Below are positions 56,084 through 63,678 of a stretch of 64,000 nucleotides of DNA, piece after piece; within the stretch, counting starts at the first letter, position 1; every line of letters starts with the position of its first letter. The translations under genes and the position numbers were made by a program. The notes beneath the pieces are model-generated. The model worked only from the letters and a program-made list of their open reading frames with translations, was not told where the DNA came from and did no database searches. This DNA is from Terrimicrobium sacchariphilum (GTDB taxonomy: Bacteria > Verrucomicrobiota > Verrucomicrobiia > Chthoniobacterales > Terrimicrobiaceae). The DNA lies in NCBI RefSeq assembly GCF_001613545.1, contig NZ_BDCO01000002.1:3348001-3412000 (forward strand), given 5' to 3'.

Positions 56084-56189
56084 TTCCCAAGATTGAAAAA
56101 TCGGGGCGACTGGATTCGAACCCCTGCCCGCATCGCTACGCGAAGCGTTGCAGGCGGGTGCGACCTCACGCAGGGCGTCGCTTCAGGTA
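56081..56189 (-). repeat. tRNA-tailed direct repeat, copy 2
   Basis: 109-bp second copy of 55761-55870, carrying TTCGAACCCCTGC in place of TTCGAATCCCCGC (plus strand) and a few other changes. It directly abuts the start codon of the GIY-YIG gene on one side and a deleted GIY-YIG gene on the other. Confidence 0.85.
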
Positions 56190-56198
56190 AAAATACAT
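56166..56198 (-). pseudogene. Internally deleted GIY-YIG gene
   Basis: Eleven codons reading MYFYLKRRPA then TGA: the first residues of the GIY-YIG protein joined to its last residues. In the full gene TACCT occurs both near the 5' end (ATTTTACCTACG) and near the 3' end (GCGTACCTGAAG). A deletion between these short repeats explains the structure, with one extra T. Confidence 0.7.
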
Positions 56199-56215
56199 TT
56201 CTGAAAGTTAAAAAA

Positions 56216-56289
56216 TCGGGGCGACAGGATTCGAACCTGCGACCTCGTGGTCCCAAACCACGCGCTCTACCAAGCTAAGCTACGCCCCG
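56216..56289 (-). tRNA. tRNA-Pro (TGG)
   Basis: The acceptor CGGGGCG pairs with CGCCCCG; the anticodon stem CGTGG/CCACG encloses TTTGGGA (anticodon TGG); the T-arm is CAGGTTCGAATCCTG. Discriminator A, no encoded CCA. It is followed on its own strand by a T-run and the repeats derived from a tRNA 3' end. Confidence 0.95.
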
Positions 56290-56416
56290 TAACTGCTGAA
56301 CCGCCCATACTGTGCATCCCCTCCCCCTCCCCGCAAGCAGATAAACCAGCCGTTTTTCCCCCGCCCCGGCGGGAAATCCCGTTGCCGAAAGGCGGTTCCC
56401 CGGCGAAATTCCCGCC

Positions 56417-57184
56417 ATGCTCGCGCTCCTGCTCGTCGCCGCCTCGCTGCTTCCGCTTCCCTCCGGGCTTATCGACAAGGCCTTCCATGGCCGCTCGGGG
56501 GCCTACGTGCAGATCGACGTGCAAACCGGGGCGCGGTACGAATCCGACGCGAGGGCCAGCGCGGTCAAGGTCGCCCCGTGCTCGACCTTCAAGATCTGGA
56601 ACTCCGCCATCGGCCTCCAGCTCGGCCTGGTCGCCAGCCCCGATGCGCCCTTTTGGAAATGGGACGGCGTGAAGCGCGATGTCGCGCCGGGCTGGAACCA
56701 GGACCAGACGCTGCGCTCGGCCTTTGCCGTCTCCTGCGTGCCCGCCTACCAGGCCCTCGCCCGCCAGATCGGCAAGGTCCGCATGCAGGAGTGGCTCGAC
56801 CGCCTCGGCTACGGCGACCGCGACATTTCCTCAGGCGTCGACGTCTTCTGGCTCCCCGCCCCGAATCGCAAGACCATCCTCCTCTCTGCCGTTGAGCAGG
56901 CCGAACTCACCGCCCGCCTTGCCAGGGGCGACGTGCCCTTTTCCACCCGCACCCAGGCCGAGCTGAAGGAGGTCATGAAAGTCCAGTCCACCGCCAAAGG
57001 CACGCTCTACGGCAAGACGGGCACCGGCACGGATCGCGGCACGCGCATCGGCTGGTTCGTCGGCTACGTGGTGAGCGGCGGAAAGACCAACGCCTTTGCC
57101 TGCCGCCTCGAGGGCGATGGTGTGATGGGCACTGATGCCCGCAAAGCCGTGGAGTCGATCCTCGCCGGGCAGGGTCTGCTGTAG
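56417..57184 (+). CDS. Class D (OXA-type) beta-lactamase-like protein
   Basis: 255 aa. A weak signal peptide covers about 1-16. The active-site Ser56 lies in STFK (56-59, Lys59 being the carboxylated lysine), preceded by Cys55. The second motif is Ser106-Cys-Val108, the third YGD (132-134) where YGN is usual, and the fourth is KTG (200-202) in YGKTGTG. Length is normal for class D enzymes. All catalytic elements are present, so penicillin hydrolysis is likely, though related transpeptidase-like sensors exist. It stands alone, with no mobile signature, and ends 31 bp from the convergent GH43 gene. Confidence 0.88.
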   Translation: MLALLLVAASLLPLPSGLIDKAFHGRSGAYVQIDVQTGARYESDARASAVKVAPCSTFKIWNSAIGLQLGLVASPDAPFWKWDGVKRDVAPGWNQDQTLRSAFAVSCVPAYQALARQIGKVRMQEWLDRLGYGDRDISSGVDVFWLPAPNRKTILLSAVEQAELTARLARGDVPFSTRTQAELKEVMKVQSTAKGTLYGKTGTGTDRGTRIGWFVGYVVSGGKTNAFACRLEGDGVMGTDARKAVESILAGQGLL

Positions 57185-57215
57185 CCGCGCAGACTCGGAT
57201 TGCGACAAGGAGCGC

Positions 57216-58424
57216 CTACGGTTTGCTCCGAGGAGCGTCGGCGGGTTTGAACGCCTCGCTCACGGACCAGGAATCTTTCCAGGAAATGGTGGGCTTGCCG
57301 TCCTGAAACTCCACGGGCAGCCAGATGTAGCGCCCGTCGATGGCGTTGCCGGGGTTCCAGCGGTCGGCCAGGAAGATCACGCCGCCATCCGTTCCCTGGA
57401 CGGGGAGGAGAAAGGTGCTCTGCGAGCGAAAGGTGGTTTTGTTTTCCTCCTCGGTTCCTCGGCAGGGATTTCCCAACTCCGTCCACGGCCCCATCATGCT
57501 GTCAGCCACCGCGGAGCGTGCCGCATTGGGGTCCCAGCCGCTGCAGCCGGAGCTGATGAGGTAATATTTGCCCTCATGCTTTACCACGGCGGGAGCTTCA
57601 TTGTACTTGTCCGGGAAAATCCGCACATACTCGCCAGCCGGGCGCAAATAGTCCTCGGTGAGCTTTGAGATGTGCAGCGTGCGGTTTTCCTCCGAGGAGA
57701 AGATGTGGTAGGCCGTCCCGTCCTCATCGACAAAGAGCGTCATATCGCGAGCCATCTGGCCTCCATCGAGATCCCGTTTCAGGATAAGCTCGGCGGGAAA
57801 CCATCCCTTCACCTTCCCCGCCAGCTTGTCGTTCTCCTCTGCGGTCAGTTCCCCGCGTTGGGAGACGCCGAAGTTTTGGGGCCATATGCCAGCATTGGGG
57901 CGAAAGCTTTCCACAAACTGATAGGGTCCCGTGACCTTGTCCGCCACGGCCACGCCGCTGCGGGCATCGGAGTACCCCTTGTCCTTGCGCTCGAGGTGGA
58001 ACCACATGACAAATTTGCCGGTCTTCGGGTTGTAGATCACCTTGGGGCGCTCGAGGATGCAGCCCCGGGCGATGTCGTTCGCAGGGTCGTTGGATACGGC
58101 AAGGGCGATTCCTTCATCCTTCCAGTTGTGGAGATCGGCGGAGGAGTAGCAATGCACGCCCACCTCGGCCACGTTCCCGCCTGGTCCTGCGATCTTGTGC
58201 TCGCCGAACCAATAGTAACGCCCATCGTGAAAAAGGATGCCACCGCCGTGTGCATTGATCGGCACCCCTCTGTCGTCCAGCCACACCGCTCCCGGACGGA
58301 TAGGCCGATCTTTCGTCTCAGGCGGCGCGGATTCCGCATGGAGCGTCAGCAGGGAAGCGGTGAGAGCGAGGCTGCCTAGGAGGGCGTGGCCGTGCCTGAG
58401 CAGTGTGCCAGAGGGATGATTCAT
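57216..58424 (-). CDS. Secreted GH43-like glycosidase
   Basis: 402 aa from the ATG at 58424. A signal peptide covers about 1-31. Five-bladed propeller repeats include GGGILFHDGRYYWFGEHK, RPKVIYNPKTGKFVMWFH, RDMTLFVDEDGTAYHIFSSEE and NEAPAVVKHEGKYYLISSGCSGW. These match GH43 subfamilies annotated as beta-galactosidase or arabinosidase-like, with acidic residues at strand starts. It is the last gene of the minus-strand cluster, below a secreted binding protein. Exact linkage specificity cannot be read from the sequence. Confidence 0.86.
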   Translation of the reverse strand: MNHPSGTLLRHGHALLGSLALTASLLTLHAESAPPETKDRPIRPGAVWLDDRGVPINAHGGGILFHDGRYYWFGEHKIAGPGGNVAEVGVHCYSSADLHNWKDEGIALAVSNDPANDIARGCILERPKVIYNPKTGKFVMWFHLERKDKGYSDARSGVAVADKVTGPYQFVESFRPNAGIWPQNFGVSQRGELTAEENDKLAGKVKGWFPAELILKRDLDGGQMARDMTLFVDEDGTAYHIFSSEENRTLHISKLTEDYLRPAGEYVRIFPDKYNEAPAVVKHEGKYYLISSGCSGWDPNAARSAVADSMMGPWTELGNPCRGTEEENKTTFRSQSTFLLPVQGTDGGVIFLADRWNPGNAIDGRYIWLPVEFQDGKPTISWKDSWSVSEAFKPADAPRSKP

Positions 58425-58491
58425 AATAGGTTTTTGGCGAAGAGAGCGGAAAGAGACCCGAGCGGCTTTCACGAGGAAGATCACAGGGGTG

Positions 58492-59160
58492 TTATTTGTC
58501 TGACTCGACGATTTGGATCGCACTGATGGGCGAGCGGAAATCCCCGCTGGAGTCGTATTGCCAACCCTTGTTGTCGGTGACGATCTCGAAGTTCCCGACC
58601 TGATCCTTGAGCTCCAGATACGTACCGCGCTTCTCCGCGTCGACCTCGCGATCGTACACAGGTTGAGCCTCAAGGAGTCCGTCCTTGGGCGAGCCGGGGA
58701 TGATCATGATCTCCACACCGTTCACCGTGTAGGTGGAAACTGTCCGGGCCTTGTCTCCCTCGGTAAAGTACACATAGGCCGTGTAGCGCTGATAGGGGAT
58801 GCCGCTGATGGTGACAGTGGCCGGATGACCACCCGACCCTCCATCGAGATACCCCTTCAGCAGACGCACGATGGCAGCCGCCTGGGGCGCGGGTTTGCCG
58901 ACCACCAGCGGGGAACTCCACTCCACCTTTGCCGTGGTTTTGTTGCCCTGGGCATCCGTCAGACCTTCCTGGCTGCCCGTCGCACCGGAAAGATTGCACC
59001 AGTTTTGCTGCGCCACCACGCCACAGGATTCGTCGGGCGAGAGCTGATTGACCTCACCTCCAAATTTCAGGCCGATCGAGGAACCAGCGAAGACAGCAAC
59101 TGGAGAAAACGACACCCATAGCGCCACGCCGATAAGGCCGGTGAGGTAAAAGGGGTTCAT
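58492..59160 (-). CDS. Secreted beta-rich protein, paralogue of 38599-39258
   Basis: 222 aa from the ATG at 59160. A signal peptide covers 1-25 (VAVFAGSS). SIGLKFGGEVNQLSPDESCG, GYLDGGSGGHPATVTISGIPY, AYVYFTEGD, STYTVNGVE and SGDFRSPISAIQIVESDK recur in the other copy in the same order. No enzyme motif; galactose-binding or malectin-like fold is likely. Like its paralogue it lies beside glycoside hydrolases and has an ATCGAT-containing AT-rich upstream element. The start is 68 bp before GH43. Confidence 0.75.
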   Translation of the reverse strand: MNPFYLTGLIGVALWVSFSPVAVFAGSSIGLKFGGEVNQLSPDESCGVVAQQNWCNLSGATGSQEGLTDAQGNKTTAKVEWSSPLVVGKPAPQAAAIVRLLKGYLDGGSGGHPATVTISGIPYQRYTAYVYFTEGDKARTVSTYTVNGVEIMIIPGSPKDGLLEAQPVYDREVDAEKRGTYLELKDQVGNFEIVTDNKGWQYDSSGDFRSPISAIQIVESDK

Positions 59161-59246
59161 GGGTTTGTGTGTCGCACGCGGCTTGTTGACGAAACCCGGG
59201 AAGGCTGCATTTCGCTTCCGAGGCTCCCTCTCCACCGAATGATTGA

Positions 59247-59268
59247 CGATATTATATCGATTTAAATT
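59247..59268 (-). promoter_or_regulatory. CGATATTATATCG palindrome and ATCGAT element; region 59161-59458
   Basis: Perfect 13-bp palindrome (59247-59259) adjoining AATTTAAATCGAT (minus strand), preceded by TTGACA at 59274-59269. It is about 90 bp before the start at 59160, so probably promoter and operator. The rest of the 298-bp gap shows no gene. Confidence 0.45.
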
Positions 59269-59458
59269 ATGTCAAATACGGAAAAACGCAGGCCAACAGA
59301 AAGGCGTGGACTGCGCTGAATTTCGCATTCACCAATCATTACGACGCATTCATGCCACGATCCCGGCGAGCGGGCGGACCGGTGAGGGAGCGCACACCGG
59401 AAATCCCGCCGGGTGATGGAGGGGAAGCCTGTATGCGCGCCTGCCTGGAGAGAAGCGT

Positions 59459-61291
59459 CTAGTACGCGCGGACCTCGAAGACCCGAGCCTCCGGCACGCC
59501 GTGTGTGGCGAGCACCTCTACGCGGAGGGTGGAGCCACGGCGCGGGGAGTCGAGACGATGCACTCGCTTGCGGAGGTAGTTTGCCTCCTCGCTGACGACG
59601 ACCTCGCCATCGAGATAAACGCGGTAGGCTTTCACCAGCTCGGGCTGCGCGCCGCGCAGGCTCTTGGCTGTGTGATGGTCACTGAGGGAGAGGATGAGCT
59701 CGCGCTGGAAACCGGAGTCAAACGTGATGTGAATCTCGCTGACCTCGACGGCCTCGGGAAAGGTGAGGTCGAGCGTAGCCGGCAGTGCGGCGGATTCCCA
59801 GCGGTGTGCCTTCCCGTCAGCCCAGGGGCCGAGGTGTTCCGGCAGCTCGCGGGTGATGCCGTCGAGGACGAGAGCTGCTTCGCAGCCCGGCTTCTCGGTC
59901 GAGGCCGAGACGGTCGCTCGCTTCGCGAGGTCCGCCGGATCGTTACCAGGGATCGAGGGCAGGTAGGCGTCATCCTTGATGAGTTGCTGCTGGAGCTTGC
60001 GTATGCCCTCGCCCTCGGTGAGTTGGTCGAGCGAGACGCCGTCGCGGAGGGCGAGGGCGGCGGCGGTGCCGATGGCCTGCCCCATCACGGCGCAGGTCGC
60101 CATCACGCGGGTGCTGGCAAAGGCCACATGGCTCGCGCTCATATTGCGCCCCGCGAAGAGGAGATTGCCGATATTGCGAGAGTAGAGCGAGCGCAATGGG
60201 ATGGTGTAGATGTGCTTGCCGTGGGTCGGAGTGAAGGGTGGCTCGTCCACGGCGTCGACGCCGGAGGGCGGATGCAGATCGATAGCCCAGCCGCCATAAG
60301 CCACGGCATCGGGAAAGATGCGGCCCGAGAGCACATCACCCTGCAGGAGCACGTGCCGGCCCAGAAGGCGACGGCTTTCGCGCTTGCCCGGGATCGCGCC
60401 GACCCAGTCGAGCGCCCAGTTGGCGGCCTCGGGATGATGTCCGGAGTTTTTCACGTAATCCCAGATGCCGAGCGCGATACGGAGCAGTTCGTGGCGGATG
60501 ACTTCGTTGTCCTTGATCGTGTCGAGCTGGCCGCCCCACTCGAACCACCAGTAGCCATACTCAAAACTGTGGATTGGGCGGTGATGGAGCTGATCCTTCG
60601 TGAACTTGCGCACCCAGTGGGGTGCGATAAAGGGTTGCGGCGTCGGATACTCGCGACCCGTAATGAGGATCGAGCTCCCGAGCGTCTGCTTGTCGGCCTC
60701 GACGGGAGCGAGGCTCTCGCCGTACTCGGCCTGGCTCTCGCGGCCCATGCGCAGATCGGCCCCAGCCTCAAAGCCCAGGCGGGAATCTCCCGAGCAGTCG
60801 GCAAAGTACCGGCCTGTGATCTCAAAGATCTCCTCAGTGGAATTGCGCAGCACGGTGACCGAGGCGATCCCGTCACCATCCGCCGTCATCTGGCAGCCGA
60901 TACAGTCTGAATCCAGCATGAGGGTGATCGCCTTTTCATCGACCACCTTTTCGTAAAGCAGCAGGTCCCACTGCGAGTAGCTGCGGTGGGGATTGCGGTA
61001 CGCGTCCTCAAGCTTCAGTTCCTCAATGAGTCCCGCCTCCCGTGCACCCGGGCGGCCACCGTGGCAATCCGCTCCCACGATGTGCATCCGGATCTCACTC
61101 GACGCATTGCCGCCAAGAACGGAGCGATCCTGCACGAGAATAACCGAGAGGCCGTTGCGAGCCGCCGCGAGTGCGGCGCATACGCCCGCCATGCCGCCAC
61201 CGACGACGACAAAATCGGCATCGAGCGACTTTTTGACAAACCGGGACGCGCTGGTCCACGCGTCCGCCTGATCGGAGGAAAGAGACATCAT
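59459..61291 (-). CDS. FAD-dependent oxidoreductase with discoidin-like C-terminus
   Basis: 610 aa from the ATG at 61291 (GTG at 61309 possible). A Rossmann FAD-binding motif DFVVVGGGMAGVCAALAAARNG lies near residues 26-48. The FAD_oxidored family pattern LGGNASSEIRMHIVGADCHGG follows, then RYFADCSGDSRLGFEAGA and NLLFAGRNMSASHVAFASTRVM at the cofactor end. From about 440 a beta-sandwich like F5/8-type modules (RATVSASTEKPGCEAALVLDG, LDLTFPEAVEVSEIHITFD) is fused. No signal peptide. Such enzymes occur in polysaccharide loci of Planctomycetes and Verrucomicrobia, but the substrate is unknown. Confidence 0.87.
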   Translation of the reverse strand: MMSLSSDQADAWTSASRFVKKSLDADFVVVGGGMAGVCAALAAARNGLSVILVQDRSVLGGNASSEIRMHIVGADCHGGRPGAREAGLIEELKLEDAYRNPHRSYSQWDLLLYEKVVDEKAITLMLDSDCIGCQMTADGDGIASVTVLRNSTEEIFEITGRYFADCSGDSRLGFEAGADLRMGRESQAEYGESLAPVEADKQTLGSSILITGREYPTPQPFIAPHWVRKFTKDQLHHRPIHSFEYGYWWFEWGGQLDTIKDNEVIRHELLRIALGIWDYVKNSGHHPEAANWALDWVGAIPGKRESRRLLGRHVLLQGDVLSGRIFPDAVAYGGWAIDLHPPSGVDAVDEPPFTPTHGKHIYTIPLRSLYSRNIGNLLFAGRNMSASHVAFASTRVMATCAVMGQAIGTAAALALRDGVSLDQLTEGEGIRKLQQQLIKDDAYLPSIPGNDPADLAKRATVSASTEKPGCEAALVLDGITRELPEHLGPWADGKAHRWESAALPATLDLTFPEAVEVSEIHITFDSGFQRELILSLSDHHTAKSLRGAQPELVKAYRVYLDGEVVVSEEANYLRKRVHRLDSPRRGSTLRVEVLATHGVPEARVFEVRAY

Positions 61292-61327
61292 GCGAGGATT
61301 TATGATCACCCTCTTCGACGACTCAAG

Positions 61328-61360
61328 GAGTGAGAAGTGTAACAGTTACAATTCTCACTC
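61328..61360. promoter_or_regulatory. 33-bp near-perfect palindrome with TGTAACAGTTACA core
   Basis: 16-base arms (61328-61343 and 61345-61360) differ at one position; the core TGTAACAGTTACA (61338-61350) matches the sites at 28793 and 31209. It lies between the GH36 stop and the FAD oxidoreductase start. It may be an operator for the latter or an RNA hairpin after GH36; no T-run is present. Confidence 0.6.
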
Positions 61361-61372
61361 GTCCTTTACGAT

Positions 61373-63577
61373 TCACACCCGCTTGAGGTGCCAGAGTATG
61401 CTGTCAAAGTCCTGCTTGAACGATACAGGCAACCCAAGCTCCATGAGGACATCGCCGGGCCATTCGCCCTCAGGTCCATGGACGACGCGATAACGCGCCG
61501 TCGGGTCGAGGCCGCGCAGCTTCAGCGGGAGGTGGAGGAAATTCGGCTCGAAAAAGGCCAGGGTGGCCGTCACCACTGCCTCACCGCGATCGGACGAGAC
61601 GAGTTCCCAGGCGGCGACATGACTCGTGAAAGGATCGCTTAGGCGATGAAAATCCGCCGTGCGCAGGAGGTGGCGAGTTTCTTTCACGAGCTGGACGAGT
61701 TCCGTCATTTCCGAGATTTCCGCCTCTGGCAGGGCGGTGAGGTCGAGCTCAAAGCCAAACTGCCCGGCGAGCGCGACATAGCCCCGCGTTCGCAGCGAGG
61801 TGGTGCGAAAGACCTGGTGATTCGGCACGGCGGAAACGTGCGCACCCATCGTGCAGGGTGGGTAGACGAGCGAGGTGCCGTACTGGATCTTCAAGCGCGA
61901 GATGGCGTCGGAGTTATCCGAGGTCCACGTCTGCGGCATGTAGTACAGGATACCGGGATCGAAGCGCCCGCCGCCACCCGAGCAGCTCTCGAAGAGGATC
62001 TCGGGGAACTCCGTGGTGAGGCGGTCCATGAGCTTGTAAACGCCAAGGATGTGTCGATGCGCCACCTCGCCCTGCTGCTCCGCCGGCCAGCCCGCAGAGC
62101 CCACTTCGGTAAGGTGGCGGTTCATGTCCCACTTGATATAGCGGATCGGGGCGCTGTGCAGGATCGTGGCCATCTGGTCGCCGATGGCCTGGACGACCTC
62201 GTCGCGGGAGAAATCGAGCACGAGCTGCTGGCGGCCCGGGGTGCGACTGCGGTCGGGCATGTGCAGGCACCAGTCGGGATGCGCGCGATAAAGTTCGCTC
62301 TCGGCCGAGATCATCTCCGGCTCGAACCACAGTCCGAAGGACAGCCCCTCGTCATTGATGCGCTTCACCAGCGGAGCGAGGCCGCCGGGGAGTTTCTTTT
62401 CATCAACGAACCAGTCGCCGAGTGAGGTGGTGTCGTCGTCGCGCTTGCCGAACCAGCCGTCATCGAGCACGAAGAGCTCGACCCCTGTGCGGGCCGCCAC
62501 GTGGGCGATGGCGACAAGCTTGTCGGCGGTGAAGTCAAAGTACGTGCCCTCCCAGTTGTTGACCAGCACGGGGCGCTCGCGATCGCGCCAAGCGCCGCGC
62601 GCCAGACGTTCCCTGTACAGGTGATGGTACTGGCGGGAAAGACCGCCCAATCCCTCGGCTGAGTAGGCCAGCACGACCTCGGGCGTCTGGAATTCCGCGT
62701 CCGGCGCGAGATGCCAGGAAAAGCCCTCCGGGTTGATGCCCGAGACGATGCGGGTGTTGAAGACCTGGTCCACCTCGGCCCCGCCGATATGGCTGCCGCT
62801 GTACACGAGACTCACGCCGCGCACCGCGCCCGTGGTTTCCGTGGTGGAGGGGTCCAGCAGGGCGAAGAAGGGATTGTACTGGTGGCTGCTCGCCCCGCGC
62901 CGGGAGCCGATGAGCTGCGCACCGGAGTGGAGCGGCTGGCGCTCGATCCAGCGTTCCCGTGCCCAGGCGCCGGGCAGGTGGAGCAGGTCAAAAGCCGATC
63001 CACGCAGGTCAGCCGCCATGCTGAGCGCGCGCAGAAGCGTCACCGGGGCCGAGCCGGTATTGCGGATGCGAGCCGACCGAGCCACGACATCGCGTCCCGC
63101 AAAAACGGTATACAGCAACGTCACCGCGATGCCCCCGAGTTCATCCCGCAGGTCGACCTCCAGCGTTTCCGCTTCCGAGGCATCCTCGACATACGTGGCC
63201 GGGAGCGACGGGAGGGCGGGCTTGCCCGCGGTGATGCGATGCCCCGCGTAAAACAGGCGCAGCCCCTGCGTGCCGTCCGCATGGCGCACATCCAGGGCGG
63301 GCAGGCGGAAGTCCCCGGTATTCGCCGTCGGGTACTCCAGTCTCAGCAGGTCGAGACCGATCAGGCCGCCGGAGACCTTGGGATGACCCGGGCTGAAGGC
63401 GATGTTGCCTCCATCCAGGAAAGCCGCCATCGCCGCACTCGGAGCTACCGGGCCACCCCAGTGCAGGTGACAGAGGAACCCCTCGTCACTGACGCCGAGG
63501 ACATACGAGGAGGACGGGCCGCCAAGGAAAAACAGTGGTTTGCCAGCGGGAGATTCGACCAAGGAAATGAGTTTCAT
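61373..63577 (-). CDS. GH36 alpha-galactosidase
   Basis: 734 aa from the ATG at 63577; no signal peptide, so cytoplasmic. An N-terminal beta-supersandwich (1-320) precedes the barrel. GH36 landmarks: FVLDDGWFGKRDDD (369-382), GLWFEPEMIS (415-424), nucleophile Asp484 in YIKWDMNRHL, ESCSGGGGRFDPG and the acid/base region SDNSDA (553-558), then QYGTSLVYPP and MGAHVSAVPNHQ. Length is normal for bacterial GH36 tetramers. It hydrolyses terminal alpha-galactose, probably from imported oligosaccharides. Confidence 0.95.
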   Translation of the reverse strand: MKLISLVESPAGKPLFFLGGPSSSYVLGVSDEGFLCHLHWGGPVAPSAAMAAFLDGGNIAFSPGHPKVSGGLIGLDLLRLEYPTANTGDFRLPALDVRHADGTQGLRLFYAGHRITAGKPALPSLPATYVEDASEAETLEVDLRDELGGIAVTLLYTVFAGRDVVARSARIRNTGSAPVTLLRALSMAADLRGSAFDLLHLPGAWARERWIERQPLHSGAQLIGSRRGASSHQYNPFFALLDPSTTETTGAVRGVSLVYSGSHIGGAEVDQVFNTRIVSGINPEGFSWHLAPDAEFQTPEVVLAYSAEGLGGLSRQYHHLYRERLARGAWRDRERPVLVNNWEGTYFDFTADKLVAIAHVAARTGVELFVLDDGWFGKRDDDTTSLGDWFVDEKKLPGGLAPLVKRINDEGLSFGLWFEPEMISAESELYRAHPDWCLHMPDRSRTPGRQQLVLDFSRDEVVQAIGDQMATILHSAPIRYIKWDMNRHLTEVGSAGWPAEQQGEVAHRHILGVYKLMDRLTTEFPEILFESCSGGGGRFDPGILYYMPQTWTSDNSDAISRLKIQYGTSLVYPPCTMGAHVSAVPNHQVFRTTSLRTRGYVALAGQFGFELDLTALPEAEISEMTELVQLVKETRHLLRTADFHRLSDPFTSHVAAWELVSSDRGEAVVTATLAFFEPNFLHLPLKLRGLDPTARYRVVHGPEGEWPGDVLMELGLPVSFKQDFDSILWHLKRV

Positions 63578-63678
63578 AGAAAATCGGAGTATCGGCGTAT
63601 CGGGAACGCGAGCCATCGACTATCACGAAAATCCCGAAGCCGTGTCGAAAAGAAACCGCTCCGCGACAGCGGCAATCT

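Noticed and set aside
59501-60910. 469-codon plus-strand frame opposite the FAD oxidoreductase.
   Set aside because: Shadow frame; the opposite strand has complete FAD motifs.
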